Notes: a model not told the origin generated them from the sequence alone. A stretch of DNA of 64,000 nt from Petrolisthes cinctipes (GCA_033782935.1 JAWQEG010001436.1:866632-930631); one strand, 5' to 3'; counted from the first letter of the stretch, positions 44,236 through 56,394 are shown. Translations and numbers: made by a program.

Positions 44236-45132
44236 TGACATATGCATGAACGTATTAACCAGTATTAATAACTATAATAATAGATATCAGAAATTCCCAC
44301 TGATTCATGAGGGTTGTTTCTTTCCACAAGAGTATTATTATTATCACAATCTACAAAGGCGTCACCAGCTTTAAGGGGGTAGTATAGATCCGGTATTTAT
44401 ATTGATGGCTACCTATTCCTACAATAAATTGGAAGAAATAGCCCAGATCATCTTAATTACGGTAGTTTCCATGTTTCTTGTATTTAAGTTAGAAATCAGA
44501 AATGTCAGTGCCTTAATATACCTTTAAAAGGCACAACTTAGTACTAATTTGTTTACATATCCTCGTCGAAGAAAGTAAAAAAAAATTTAAATACTTGTGT
44601 GAATAAGTGCATAAGTGTATATGAATGTGCATATGGGTGTTACTGTCTAAGTGTATTATGTTATTGGTCCTCAGTCAGTTAATAAAAGTCATTGTCTGGA
44701 GAGTGTTGCCTGTCATATGAATGCCAAGACGTAATATTTTTTGTCCTGCTTTTGACCTGAAGTAAAAGCGCCTCCGAATACGGTGTTGTAATTCCATAAC
44801 CATTCTGTCAAAGTCCTGCACATGGTAATTTGCACTCTAAGTTCTAAAGTGAGTAGTAGTAGTACGCATGCTGGGAAACAGTAAATTCGTGCACACACAT
44901 TCACATTAGTGTTCCATTTCACGGTATAGCGAAAGCACAGTTAGCAGGCACTTCTATGTTAGAGTATGCTAAGAGTCACTACTCATGCCCGGGAGAGGAT
45001 AGGATGTAGCTGCGTCTCTTGTCAAATGAATACTGACCACCAGCCTGACCGAGGCCATACACCTTGACGTCACTCACAGGCCAGCGATCACGCTGCTTTT
45101 AAGAGAGAAACTCCCCGGGGATCTGATGGGAA
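44236..45132. other. Non-coding gap
   Basis: No gene or recognised repeat. Sequence complexity is normal; this is one of the few candidate unique regions in the window. Confidence 0.45.
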
Positions 45133-45430
45133 GACCTCTCTAGTATTCTATTAGTCTTGGTCCAGCGTTCAGTCTTGCTCGGGACACTAAAAATCTTTCA
45201 CTCATGCGAGAGGTTACCACCCCTGTGAGCAGGGGGGGGGGGGGTTGAGTAGGCTGTTTGAGGTCTTCCTGCTTGTGCAGCCAAAGCCGAAGCTGACTCG
45301 GGTCTCACGTGAGTGGAGAGGTCTCTGGGCCACTCGTCATCTTTGTGATGTGTAATATAGTTGTGTTTCATACAATCTAGTGTGTGTTTCACTCTGTCCC
45401 ATTGATTGCCACTTATTGGCAGCCTTTATA
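45133..45430 (+). repeat. tRNA-derived SINE, degenerate copy
   Basis: Matches the SINE at 60455-60775 in opposite orientation: GGTCCAGCGTTCAGTCTTGCTCGGGACAC, then GAGGTTACCACCCCTGTGAGCAGG, GGTCTTCCTGCTTG, CCGAAGCTGACTCGGGTCTCACGTGAG and CCCATTGATTGCCA occur in the same order. The tRNA-like head is poorly preserved, and a G13 run interrupts it at about 45231. Confidence 0.75.
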
Positions 45431-45624
45431 CAGGGTATTCGTAAACGCCTCTCATAAATATAAGGGTGGCTTGCTGAGGTACTTATAAGTTATTGTTACT
45501 CTATGAGTAAACACTGAAAACACTATTGTTTTCACATAATTCTCATGGTACCATATTTGTTGGAAACGGATGTATACCAGCCCTAAGATTCTTTAGTTCT
45601 CATAAACTAGTGTCTAAGGCCGTA

Positions 45625-45726
45625 GACAATAACATATCGTCGGGTACCGATGCCCGATGCTCGGGTATGAAGCCCATACATTTCATTTGGCCTTCTTACC
45701 TCGGGACCCGATATTATGTTTTTGTC
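45625..45726. repeat. Small TA-flanked foldback (102 bp)
   Basis: TA at 45623-45624 and 45727-45728. Left end GACAATAACATATCGTCGGG and the right end read inversely GACAAAAACATAATATCGGG. Inner GTACCGATGCCCGA also has a partial inverse. It lies just upstream of LINE A5. Confidence 0.78.
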
Positions 45727-45756
45727 TACGCCATACTGCCCACTCCTGGACGCTTG

Positions 45757-47443
45757 ATGCACGTATGCATGACTGCAGGATCGCCTTTCTCCATGGCTGC
45801 TTGGTATCCTTCCCCAGCGGAGCACACACCGCTGCCTAGTCGACTTGTACTCTCGCCTTTCCAGGGACAGTGTGGTGGCCGTCATTCACCTACGAAGTGC
45901 CTTCGATGTTGTTAATAGAGACGTCATTTTGGATCAACTGGTTGACTTTGGGATAAAGGGTATTCTACTACGGTGGATTCGGGGCTACCTCAGTAACAGG
46001 ACCTCCCGTGTATTTTTCAGAGGTGCGCTTAGTCCTTTGCCCAGTTTTCATCTTGGTACGCCTCAAGGGAGTGTTCTCAGCCCATTTTTATATTATATTC
46101 AGATGCATCGATAGCTCACTTCTCTCCCTGATATTCCTGGAAATACAATTACATGCTATGTTGATGATATCTGTGTTCATTCTAACTCGCCACAGGATCT
46201 CAAACGGTTTCTTGTCTCCTTCTCTGTGGCCTCCTCTCACTGTGGCATTATTGTCTCCCCAGATAAGAGCAGAATATTCAACTGCCGCCTTCCTCAAGTT
46301 CGGCCAGTATTCACTATTGGAGAGACTGTCATTCCCATGTGTTTCCAGTACCGCTACCTGGGCTCGCCAGTCATTATTTGGCCGGTTATCCCTGCCAGCC
46401 CTCAAGACTATCCCTTTGTCCAGGACTTGTTGGGTCGCTTCCAGCGGCGACATACACCACTTCAATGGCTCACTAACAACTCCTCAGGCATCTCCATCCC
46501 AGTAGCCAGGACCATCTATAATGTTTTTATCCGTTCAGTTGTTGATTACCTCTCCCCTGCTTTGATTTAACTTCCCTGGGCTACTCTGGAAGCTTTAGAA
46601 AATTTTCAGAATAGAGCCATAAGAATAATTCTCGGCTGTCCCATGTCGATCAGGATAATGAATATGCAGCGTAAGTTGCTTCTTAACGCCATTAGTCATA
46701 TAATTTACTCTAATGTTACTTGCTTCACTGTCAAGTGCCTCCATTTCCCACGTCTTTCACCCCACTACTCTCAGTTAGTCAGGACTTCTCTTAGACCAAA
46801 CTCCCCTGTCCCTCCCATAATGCCAGCTGGACGTGCTCTTATAAGGTCTGTTTCCTCTATGCTTAGTAGTCTTAATATAGATATAATGGTTGCAGACGTC
46901 CCTCCAGGGCCCCCTCCGTGGATGCTACCAACAAATCATGTGAGCTTCACACCTACTTCCAAGTTGGAACTGCCTTCTCTACAGCGGCAATTGGCTCTGG
47001 AACACATAGAAACAGTGACGTCCTCCATCACAGATCCATTCTGCCTCTACACTGATGGCTCATTGCAAGTGGATGGTACAGCAGGTTGTGCCGTTTTCTC
47101 ACCTGACATGGAGTCACCTCCAGGGGGCTGGGTTGGCCGTCGTCTCCGTAACCACTCTAGCTCATCAATGTGTGAACTGTATGCCATTCTGGATGCTGTT
47201 AGTCTTGTTTGTAAACCGGGAGTAAATGCTGCCATCTTTTGTGGCTCCAAACCTGCCCTTCATTCCCTCTCCAGTGTTCAGCCCACACACTCTACTTTTG
47301 TTCAGCAGATTTTGTGGTTTGTCGACACCTGCTGAACTACCAGGTGTTAGAGGAACATGTGTTACGCCACCCTCGTTTTTGTGGATTTAAGTAGATCATA
47401 ATGTATATATGTCTGTATTCTCGTATTTTATTCTGTTATGTTT

Positions 47444-47495
<52 letters not shown>

Positions 47496-47590
47496 TCATT
47501 GGATTTTCATTGGTCCCGCCTACCCTTATGTTCTGTTGCCTGTCTTTTGATTGACGCTATGGCGCAATAAATACAAAAAAAAAACAAAAA
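45757..47590 (+). mobile_element. LINE family A, copy A5 (5'-truncated)
   Basis: Plus-strand copy starting inside the RT (GACTGCAGGATCGCC, equivalent to LQDRLSPW) and running through RT, RNase H and 3' UTR. The 3' UTR has a (GT)n tract at 47446-47494 and ends GGCGCAATAAATACAAAAAAAAAAC. An internal deletion near 47318 joins QQIL of RNase H to the last 20 codons. Confidence 0.88.
45790..47335 (+). pseudogene. RT-RNase H of LINE A5
   Basis: Frames 45845-46114, 46226-46570 and 46643-47335 with adjoining sequence cover SRDSVVAVIHLRSAFDVVNRD (motif A Asp is changed: IHLRSAFD), GTPQGSVLSPFLYYI, the DNA for CYVDDICVHS (about 46150-46178), SPDKSRIFNCRLPQ and YRYLGSPVIIWPV, then the thumb and RNase H with CLYTDGSLQVDGTAGC, SMCELYAILDAV and IFCGSKPALHSL, where the second catalytic Asp is Gly. 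Stops at about 46112 and 46568 break it. Confidence 0.85.
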
Positions 47591-48860
47591 AAACACACAT
47601 TTGGACTGAAATGCAACCGTAACTCACTCCTTTTACCGCGAACCAATAACCGAAGCGATACACAAGACAAAGGTCGCCTACCGGTGACTTGTGAGGATCG
47701 GAGCGGGATTAATAATTAATTGGCAGTGCTTGTATGTGCAGGGGCTTGCCATATTCCACAATAAGTTACAAATATGTGCATTGATTTGACTTACAGAATA
47801 TACCTATACATTATATTTTATTAACATGCAGAAAATTCAGAAATGTACAGTTGGCTCCACTTCTGCGTTTACCACTTAGTGATGCCAATGTTGAGCCACA
47901 CAGTAGTTTGAATCCCGGACCATGTGTGATCCTGATGCGAACCACTCACTGCCGAGTGGAATGGAAAGAGGGGCTGGGTTGGAAAGGGAAAGCTGTAACA
48001 GTGATCGAGTATTATTATTGGAGAGAGTAAAAATTACTACAGTATGCACCTGAGGCTATAAAGCAATAAAGCCGATTGCCACCTTATTAAGTTATCTTCT
48101 GGTATCGAAATCCAAGTCTAATGCTACATTCCAAAGGATTCGCATTAATGTGAATAATTGGTACACAATTTATGTAGCAACACAATTCACACATCAGCAA
48201 TTACATTTGATTCAACTATTGCTATTTTACTAATTCTTACCCAGCCAGTTACTAGAAGGGAGGGAAAGTAATCATTACTATAACATCCATAACTCTTATA
48301 GGTCGTGTCGTGCACCTTTCATGATTTTAATTTTGTCTTAGCCTTGTTTTGATATGGTAGACAAGTGAAAGTAATCTGAAGACGATAAACGTTCCTTTAA
48401 TTAATAGATTTTGTATTGAATAAATACCAATCTATCTCTTTTCAATATTGCAGATTGAACGTTCACACACGGCTATACCAGCTGAACACACATTCCGACG
48501 GCTTTCTTTCCTCGTATATTCAGGTATTAGTTGTCTCCTAATTTGGGAAGAAAAGAAGTGAATTTCACTTATAAGTATTATATGCCTGTATTCAACTTGA
48601 TGGATGAGTTTGAGAATCTTGATTAATTAATTGATAGATATCAGGCGCCGCAACAGCGAGGTCCTATAGCGGCAGGAGGTGATAGAGAGGTGAAACAGCA
48701 AGCAGGAAGGAAATAGAAAGAAAGGAGGGACAGTTTAAGAACATAAAGGTAATGACTGGGACCGAAAGGGCGCCAAAACCCTTAAAGTATTGTCCACATC
48801 ACTACAGGCAATACCTCCTATGGAGTTGAGAATCTTGAAGTAAATGAAGAGGAAGAGAGA
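47591..48860. other. Non-coding gap
   Basis: No recognised gene. Around 47870-47945 TAGTTTGAATCCCGG resembles a pol III B-box, but no matching A-box or second copy supports a SINE. 48650-48860 matches a dispersed repeat also found at 56040-56140, 56720-56900 and 57000-57100 (AGAGGTGAAACAGCAAGCA, AAATAGAAAG, GGGACAGT). Confidence 0.4.
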
Positions 48861-48868
48861 AGACCACA

Positions 48869-50103
48869 TTGGTCCTGGAAGACACTAATACGAGAAAGAA
48901 AGAGATACAGAGGAGGAACAGCAAGCATGGGGAAAATGAAAGGAAAGTAAGAATTTGTTCTGCATTGAACCAAGCACGTGATACAGAAGAAGCACCAGAG
49001 GAGCCTACGTTTTATTCACACAAGAAGAGACTTCGTCCTGCTCCTGTCACAAATCTTGATGATTTTGATAAGCGAGTCCTGAGAAGAACTGTCCTGGCTT
49101 TCTACGAGAGGAAGGAAATACCTACTCTATACAAAATAAAGGAAGAACTCGTGGAAAAAATACAGTTCAGTGGTTGCCTCGCTTCCCTTCGCAAGATACT
49201 GATGCAAATCGGAATCGATTTGCAAAGGTTGATGGGAGAAAATTTCTTTTGGAAAGAAGTGATGTGGTTGCTGCTCGAACACGATTTTTGAGGGAAATGA
49301 CCAAGTGGAGAAAGTCATCCCACAATATTGTCTACCTTGACGAGACATGGGCCAATCAAAATTATACTGTTGGGAAATGCTGGACCGACACAGAATCTCC
49401 ACAAGCAACAGGAGTCAAGCCGCCCACAGGAAAAGGAAGTCGGCTGATCATACTGCATGCAGGAACACGATCTGGTTTTGTGGAGAATGCAGAACTAATA
49501 TTTCAAGCCAAAAATGACGGTGATTACCACAACCAGATGAACTCAGCAGTATTTGAAGAGTGGTTTAGGAAGCAACTATTACCAAATATTGCTCCCAATT
49601 CAATAATCGTAATGGACAATGCATCATATCACAGTACGTTACTTGAAAAATCACCTACCTCACATTGGAGAAAAAATGACATAAAGGATTGGCTAATCAA
49701 GCAAGGAGCTCTGCCCAGTGACGAATTGTCCAAGTCAGAATTATATGAGATGACCAAGGAATTTACTGTCAAGAAAAAGTATGTTATTGATACCATTGCT
49801 GAAAAAGCAGGCCATAGGGTTGTACGATTACCTCCATACCACTGTCAGTACAACCCTATCGAGCTGATTTGGGCCCAGGTGAAAGCTTACATTGGTAAGC
49901 AGAATAACTTCAAGATGGCTGATCTCAAGATATTGGTGAAGGAAGCTATGAACAAAGTAACGGCAGAAAATTGGCTGAAAGCTGTAAGACATGCTGACGA
50001 CCTTCAAGAACAAGATTCTAAGCAGGATAAAGCTGTCGAGCATTATGTAGATTCATTCCTGATTACCGTCTCTGATGATTCAGATGACGCAATTTCGGAA
50101 TAA
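48869..50103 (+). pseudogene. DDE transposase, IS630-Tc1/mariner-related, wide D-E spacing
   Basis: Two overlapping frames (48869-49291 and 49174-50103) form one protein with a single frameshift near 49215. The N-terminal part has DDFDKRVLRRTVLAFYERKEIPTL…GCLASLRKILMQIG, resembling a second helix-turn-helix. The catalytic part (numbered in the second frame) has VYLDETWANQNYTVG (Asp56), IIVMDNASYHS (Asp148) and CQYNPIELIWAQVK (Glu230). Asp148 to Glu230 is separated by 81 residues, far more than the 34 or so of Tc1 or mariner. Flanking terminal inverted repeats were not found. I recall a DD82E group called Sailor in the Tc1/mariner supergroup; that link needs checking. Confidence 0.82.
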
Positions 50104-50191
50104 TGTCAATGACGAGGATTATGCCTACAGGGGATACCTCTAAAAAAAAAACGCGCCTTGACTTTTACCCCAGTGGTGGTGTGGAAAAAAT

Positions 50192-50275
<84 letters not shown>

Positions 50276-50852
50276 AGAGAGAGAGAGAGAGAACAATTTT
50301 AAGAGAGGAATATTTCTCAAGTCATAGGGTAGTTGCAGGATCGGTTTGACTAATCCTTGTTTCAACCACTACAAGTAACTTTTCATGGAAAACTCATTGG
50401 GAAAAAAATGAATAAAATTGTATGGTTAGGTTTCAAATTATAAGCCAAGCGATATTAAAACCTCAGCGCTGGCAGATAGTCCATTTGATAGACGGGAGAG
50501 CGAGAGAGGAAATGTGACAACAGCGCAGACTAATTGCTACCCCACCCGCGGGGCCAGGTTAGTTTAAAACGACTATAATACAAGTCACTCTATGGGGAGA
50601 TTTCGCAGTCATTTTCGATCGTTATGTTCCTTCCCAATCACGCATATAAGTGTTCATTATATTCAAAGAGCCTGGGATCCACATTTACAATAGCTTTCTA
50701 TCAAGTAGTTTGTAATACTACCATCACTGCGTAGTCCATTCACCAAAAAAATCAAAATAAATCAGTCATAAGTTATTGATATACAGTTTCATTTCTTGGG
50801 TTTGGATGCTTACAAATCAAGACGAACGAACAATGACATCGACTCTAAAATA
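50104..50852. repeat. (GA)n array and unrecognised flank
   Basis: (GA)n at 50195-50266 and 50275-50291 directly after the transposase, then AT-moderate DNA without a supported frame. It is a candidate location for the transposon's 3' end, but no inverted terminus was recognised. Confidence 0.6.
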
Positions 50853-51010
50853 TTAAAGGGGTAATATAATTTTGGTACATTGGAGTAAATTGATTCCTCC
50901 AATGAATATATATGCCAGGATACAGGACCAGACGAACAAAATATTGTTGACCCGCATGGTTGCTTGGAATAGTTTGGAGGAATCACTTGTTCACTACATA
51001 CACAAGTCCA
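50853..51010. repeat. TTAA MITE family M, diverged copy 5
   Basis: TTAAAGGGG at the left; GATTCCTCCAATGAATATATATGCCAGG and the inverse GGAATAGTTTGGAGGAATCA. The right boundary is unclear. Confidence 0.6.
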
Positions 51011-51179
51011 GACCCTACGCAGTAAAAAGATAATAAATCTATAAATAAATAAATATATAAATACCGGTAAATAAAAATAAAATTAAAAAAAAAGCTCAAA
51101 TACACTAACTTCAATTTGGCCGCACCACGAACGACACTAGACTTGGGTCCGCTGGTGTCAAATATCCCGCCGTATCACT

Positions 51180-51815
51180 CAGCATTTTATCTGAACTCCA
51201 GAGTGGCTTGGGTAGGTGGGTGGAAAAGTGGTGGTAAAGATGGTGGGTGGAAAATGGGTGGTGGAGAAAGATGATTGGGGTGGGGGGAAAAGTTGTAGAA
51301 AGAGTCAAAAGGTAGGTGGGTAAGGTGGTATATATAGAAGATGGGAGGGGTAAAGAAAGTGGCTGGAGAAATGAGGGTGAGAAGAAAAGGGCAGAGAGGA
51401 AGTGGGTGGCAAGGAAGCAGAGGGAAAGTGGTGGGATATAAAAGTAGGAAGGAAGGAAGGAAGGTGGGAGAAGAGGACAGTGAGTGGTGGTGGAATATGG
51501 CACAAGGGAAGTAGAGAGTGGAGTGTGATTGAGGGAGTGAATGGAGGAAGGGGAGTGTAGTGTGAGAGAGTGAGTGTGGGGAGGGAAGGGGAGAGTGTAA
51601 TGTGTAGTGTGAGAAAGTGAGAGAGGAAGGGGAGTGGAGAGTGTAGTGTGGATTAGTGTGTGAGTGGAGAAGGGGGAGTGAGTGAATGAGTGAGGAGAGG
51701 AAGGGGAGTGAACAGTGAAGTGTGATTAAGTAAGTGAGGGAATGGGAGTGGAGTGTGTAGTATGGGAGAGTGAGTGTGTGAGAGGGCGAGTGAGTGGAGG
51801 GACAAGCCAGATAAC
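51180..51815. repeat. Purine/GT-rich minisatellite region
   Basis: Runs of GTGGGTGGAAAAGTGGTGG (51205-51300), then about 40 bp units of GAAGGGGAGTGGAGAGTGTAGTGTGAGAGAGTGAGTG from about 51515 to 51800. Long minus-strand Ser/Pro/Leu frames come from this composition. Confidence 0.75.
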
Positions 51816-51844
51816 TACCTCTCTGGACAGCCTCGGGTACAGAG

Positions 51845-51935
51845 ATTGGGTTGGGTTAAGTTAGGTCAGGTTAGGTTAGTTAGTTAAGGTTAGGTTAAGT
51901 TAGGTTGGGTTAGGTTTGGTTAGGTTAGGTTGTCA
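51845..51935. repeat. Telomere-like TTAGG array (interstitial)
   Basis: About a dozen degenerate units of GTTAGGTTAGG with variants GTTAAGTTAGG and GGTTTGGTTAGG. It matches the arthropod telomere unit TTAGG with substitutions. The reverse orientation occurs at 41691-41760. Confidence 0.7.
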
Positions 51936-52735
51936 CATCATTTCATGTGATACTTTTAGTACCATCAATACCACGATCTTCTTATGTTTTGTTTCGACCC
52001 AGTCAAGTTATATAATTATATTTGTGTGTGTGTTTTGGAGTTTATATCGTCTTCAAAATATTGCAACAAAACACATCCTCTATTGGTATAGTTGAATTAG
52101 TAGTTGCCGCCAGGAATGTGGTAGTTGAGTGCTGTGTGTTGTGGCTAAGTACAATCCAACTTACCACGGCTGATACTCTATAGAGTTGTTTCGAGCGGTT
52201 ATAAGAGTTACTGGTAGCTTGTCTCTATGTTCACCCAAGTATTTAAGTACCTTCTTAGTTTAGTTACCAGAGTTGAAGGTTAAAATCTTCAATCCTCTTC
52301 TTTGCAATAATATGTAGAGGTAGATTACAGGTTATGTACAAGTTCCAACTCCTGTTCTGGAAACTGTCTAAATACTGATTTAAACTCTGTTTCTTGACTT
52401 GGAGAACTATTAGACTAATAAGTGAGAAGGGTAGAGAACTATGTGTCTGTTCCCTACGAGATACGAGATGGGTCTGACAATTATACAGGCAAGATTCCTT
52501 CTGAGGTGATTACTAGGCTGGTGATATATAGCATATGATAAGGGGAACTACTTTGCATCTAATTCCTAAACAGACAACGTCCTGCAATACCAACCAACTT
52601 CAATACATGCAATTATGGTTTATCTGTGCCATTCATTTTATATACTTCCTCACCCTAGCTAAGTATTCTCATATCACTGACGATAGTTTGTAAGTGATTA
52701 AGATACGTTGTAATAATGCTTAAGGAGGTACTCCT
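51936..52735. other. Non-coding gap
   Basis: No gene or recognised repeat seen. Confidence 0.4.
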
Positions 52736-52739
52736 GGGC

Positions 52740-53070
52740 ATTTGGGGGGCTGACCTGACGAGTGTTCTGGACTCGTAACCTGGAGGTCGGGAGATGGATC
52801 CGCTCAGGTGAGGACCTGAGAATATTTACTCTTCCGATTTGAGTTTGAGGCACTAACTATAAGGCCACCGAACGTCGTAAAACACCCTCGCTGATACCAT
52901 AACAGCTGCAATATTTGGGAATTACCCTCACTTCCCTCCCTCTGTGGCTGGGTACCAGTTCGGAAGTCGTGACGTGTGTGTGTGAGCAACAGTTGACCTG
53001 GGCCACGGTAACGGGCTTGATGAAGCCTATGTCCAGTGTCGAAAGATATATATTAAAAAAAAAAAAAAAA
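52740..53070 (+). repeat. tRNA-derived SINE with A16 tail
   Basis: The 5' head GCTGACCTGACGAGTG…GGACTCGTAACCTGGAGGTCGGGAGATGGATCC resembles a tRNA with A-box, an anticodon-loop-like CTCGTAA and a B-box-like region. The body includes GGCTTGATGAAGCCTATG, and the element ends with TATATATTA and A16 at 53053-53069. It would be transcribed by RNA polymerase III and moved by a LINE. No second copy is in this window. Confidence 0.62.
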
Positions 53071-53800
53071 ATCTTGCTGAGAAGGAGGTATAGTGCCAGT
53101 ATGGTGGCATAGTGCTGGGTTATGATGTCACATGGTGATATGATGTTGGGAATATGGTGATATGGTGTTGTGGACGGTGGAGGGATCAAGAATGCATAGT
53201 CAACTTAATAAGCAGAATCTGAGGCAGAATGACAGCCAGCTTAAACAAGATGTGTGTCAACAGTGTTTGGTAAACAGTTGCATTCCATTCTGTCTCTCAA
53301 CTACTGACTTGTTGGCTACTGACTATTGTATAATGTATTTATGTAACTGATATATTCATTATTAATCATTTGTCATATTACATATAACCCACGGATACCT
53401 ATTGATGTGGGCTGTTTCCTGGCATAGTTTGCAGGAAACGTAGTCCTCCGACTCTGCCACAATATACGACCCCATTAATTTATAATTATGTAACCTTCCG
53501 ACAATATTCCTATCTGGGAAGTCCTTCGTACCCAAAAGATTAATCTCCTAGGTATACTGAAGGTTTCCAAATTGCTGTTAAATCATCCTTTATTAATTCT
53601 CCGAGCGCTGGCAGCCTTCATTTACTTGTGAAATCGTGTAATATTAATCAGAATTAAAATTAAAAAAATATTAACACATAATTAATTTAGGCAGAGATCG
53701 TGAGTTAGTCTGTCCGAACTTCCCCAACGTGCACAAAAAAAATTTGTGATGCAATTAGAATACGTACAATTACAAAACACAACGCAGAGAATATATAAAG
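53071..53800. other. Gap with a family M half copy
   Basis: 53405-53470 has GGCTGTTTCCTGGCATAGTTTG, half of MITE M. The rest is unrecognised; open frames here have no motif. Confidence 0.5.
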
Positions 53801-53945
53801 TTAAGGGGAGAACCTCGTAAATTGTTGGAGGGCTGCTAATTCCTCCAAACTATTATATCACGAAACAGATTTCCTAATAATAACATTGTGGTGATTTTTT
53901 TTCCTGTGTTAGTTTGAAGGAATCAGTAGCCCTCAAAAAAAAAAA

Positions 53946-53979
<34 letters not shown>

Positions 53980-53989
53980 CTCCCCTTAA
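53801..53989. repeat. TTAA MITE family M, copy 6 (with AAT expansion)
   Basis: TTAA at 53801-53804 and 53986-53989; ends GGGGAGA / TCTCCCC are perfect inverses. Middle GAGGGCTGCTAATTCCTCC and inverse GGAATCAGTAGCCCTC. An (AAT)n run (53946-53977) has expanded between the right arm and the end. Confidence 0.88.
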
Positions 53990-54244
53990 CACTTGTCCTC
54001 TTTCCTGATGTCAAATAAGTAGCGGAAATTTACACCGACAATAAATGCATCTTATAAATGGCAGTGCTGTATTTAACCTTTCCTGTCGAATAATGACTTT
54101 TCTAACGCCTATAAAATAAATGTAGATACTGTAAATCACCTCATACCTAATAATCTTATCTTTTTCTTTTTATCTGTTTTGATTTATCGGTCTCGGGTTT
54201 TTCAGCCCAGAATATAATAATTGTAAATCGGTGTGTTGCATTAC

Positions 54245-54292
<48 letters not shown>
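54245..54292. repeat. (GA)n
   Basis: About 23 GA units. Flanking 53990-54470 holds no recognised gene. Confidence 0.95.
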
Positions 54293-54296
<4 letters not shown>

Positions 54297-54470
54297 AAGA
54301 TGAGACGTAGTGCGTATGGAAAGGGAAGCAAGGTCCTTAAGTGAAAGGAAGTACCGTACAGTACATATGAATGTAGCAAACAGGGGAGGAAGCAAAGTAA
54401 TGCTAGATAACTCATCAGTAGGAAACAAAGGCTGGAGAAGAAATGGACAAACTTGATAAATGTAAACATG

Positions 54471-54610
54471 AGGGTTGGTTTGCCCTATAGTTTTGGTACA
54501 TTGGGTTGTCTTGATTTCTCCAAAATATGCCCGTAAACAGGACCAGTTTAACAAAAATAAGAGTGTCATGTTGCTTCAATTAGTTTGAAGGAATCACTTG
54601 CTGGATCCAT
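54471..54610. repeat. TTAA MITE family M, diverged copy 7
   Basis: GATTTCTCCAAAATATGCCCG and inverse CAATTAGTTTGAAGGAATCAC, with CAGGACCAG in the centre as in copy 5. Ends are eroded. Confidence 0.55.
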
Positions 54611-55731
54611 ATTTACCACCAGATTTACCAACAGATTTAGAGACCAGAGGAAGGAAATGGAATAAAATATTTAAAATAAAAATGTATGAGAAATGAACAG
54701 GGATGAGAGAAGGAAGGGGAGAAAGAAATCCTTCAACAAGGAAACTGGGAAAGAATACAGAAGGGGAATCCAGCAAAAAGACCAAAATAATAAAAAAAAT
54801 AGAAAAAAAAATATATATATATATATAAAATACACCCAAGTTCGTCTTAGCAGATACAATCTCCATTAAACTCTTTGCACACGTCACCACAGCACTAAAG
54901 AAAATTATAAACCAAACAAACATCAGTATCCCTCCAGGTCACCTCAAGTATATTGCCCTTTTAATATAACCTGTAAAGTATTGTTTCTAGTACAGTATTT
55001 ATCCTTGAAGTACTGCACTGGTCACAAATACACTACCATGTTGTTTACGATAACCCTTTGCTTCTTACCACTCGGTATAATTCCTTTCTCTTTTGACTCA
55101 ACATGATTATGTAAGTTTAAAGGCACCTCTTTCAGATTCATGTGAATTTCTTTCTTTTCATCTTGGGTATATGATATCTGCCTGGCTTGATTGGGTGTTG
55201 TGCGAGGAAAATTTTATTAATGTTATCAAGTAGGAGGGCAACAGTTAAGCCGCCTAGAATTATTAATAGTAATAACAATAATAATAATAATTATTATTAT
55301 TATTACTATTATTATAATAATTATTATTTTTTATTAATATTTGCCATTGTTAGTCCACTATACATGACTGATAGTAAGTCCTTACAGTAACTGTCCTGTC
55401 CCTAAAGTAAAGTGTATAATTATAAGTGTATGGTCAAACACTGTTTCCCGTCCACCTACCAAATTTACAGTTATGAACAATAATAATCATCCACATAGGT
55501 TTGACTCATCTAAACTTTTGACAGTTTTCCTCTGTTCGTTAACTGAGAAACTATCCAACAAATAAGCTAAGTACCATCTTCAAATTTATTACAAACAGCT
55601 ACTCACTATTCAAAACATGATAATTATGAGAGCGTGAAAAGATTAGTCAGCAATTTGTTTTGAGTTATCCATATGCGTATTGAAACTTATGTCCACGACT
55701 GTACAGTACTTGTGTTCCTGCATGTGAGGCA
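54611..55731. other. Non-coding gap
   Basis: A-rich purine tract at 54640-54830, (TA)n near 54812-54826 and an (AAT/ATT) run at 55265-55330. No gene seen. Confidence 0.5.
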
Positions 55732-55889
55732 TTAATGGGAGAACCTCTTTTTACTTAATAGGAGGGCTACCGCTACTATCCCAGGAAACAAATCATCTAT
55801 ATGTTACTAATAGGGGATCTGTTTCACGACATAGTTTGGTGAATTCAGTAACCACCCAATTTACCGTAAAAAGTGTTTTCCCATTTTAA
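55732..55889. repeat. TTAA MITE family M, copy 8
   Basis: TTAA at 55732-55735 and 55886-55889; TGGGAGAACCTC at the left. The right half has GGGGATCTGTTTCACGACATAG and TTTGGTGAATTCAGTAACC. Confidence 0.75.
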
Positions 55890-55944
55890 GTTTAGTAGGA
55901 GGCTTCATTTTGGTGCGTATGCTCGTCTCTGAATAAATCTTTAG

Positions 55945-56020
<76 letters not shown>

Positions 56021-56131
56021 TGTGTGTGTGTGTGAGTTGAACTGAGGATGAAGGAAGACCACCATAGGCTTGGAAGACCTTGTAGGACGAGGGAAAAGGT
56101 GATAGAGAAGTGAAAATGCAAGCACGAAAGG

Positions 56132-56197
<66 letters not shown>

Positions 56198-56338
56198 GCT
56201 ATGTGAGAGTAGAAGGGGAGAGAGAATATAGGAGAAAAGAGAAAGCAAGGGGAACCATACAAAATATTCGAGAGAAAGATAAAACAACACTGATATCTCA
56301 CTCTTTACAACGCTGCCTAACATACATTCATACATACT

Positions 56339-56394
<56 letters not shown>
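55945..56394. repeat. Three (GA)n arrays with (GT)n
   Basis: (GA)n at about 55945-56018, then (GT)n to 56034; (GA)n at 56138-56193 and 56340-56394. The intervening DNA (56040-56110) is part of a dispersed repeat (GGAAGACC…GTAGGACGAGGGAAAAGGTGATAGAG). Confidence 0.93.

Noticed and set aside
45198..45392. Minus-strand 64-codon gene
   Set aside because: Lies entirely within the degenerate SINE copy.
47870..47945. tRNA gene or SINE head (TAGTTTGAATCCCGG)
   Set aside because: Only a B-box-like stretch; no cloverleaf, A-box or second copy.
51111..51505. Pro/Ser-rich minus-strand frame
   Set aside because: Composition-driven by the purine-rich minisatellite.
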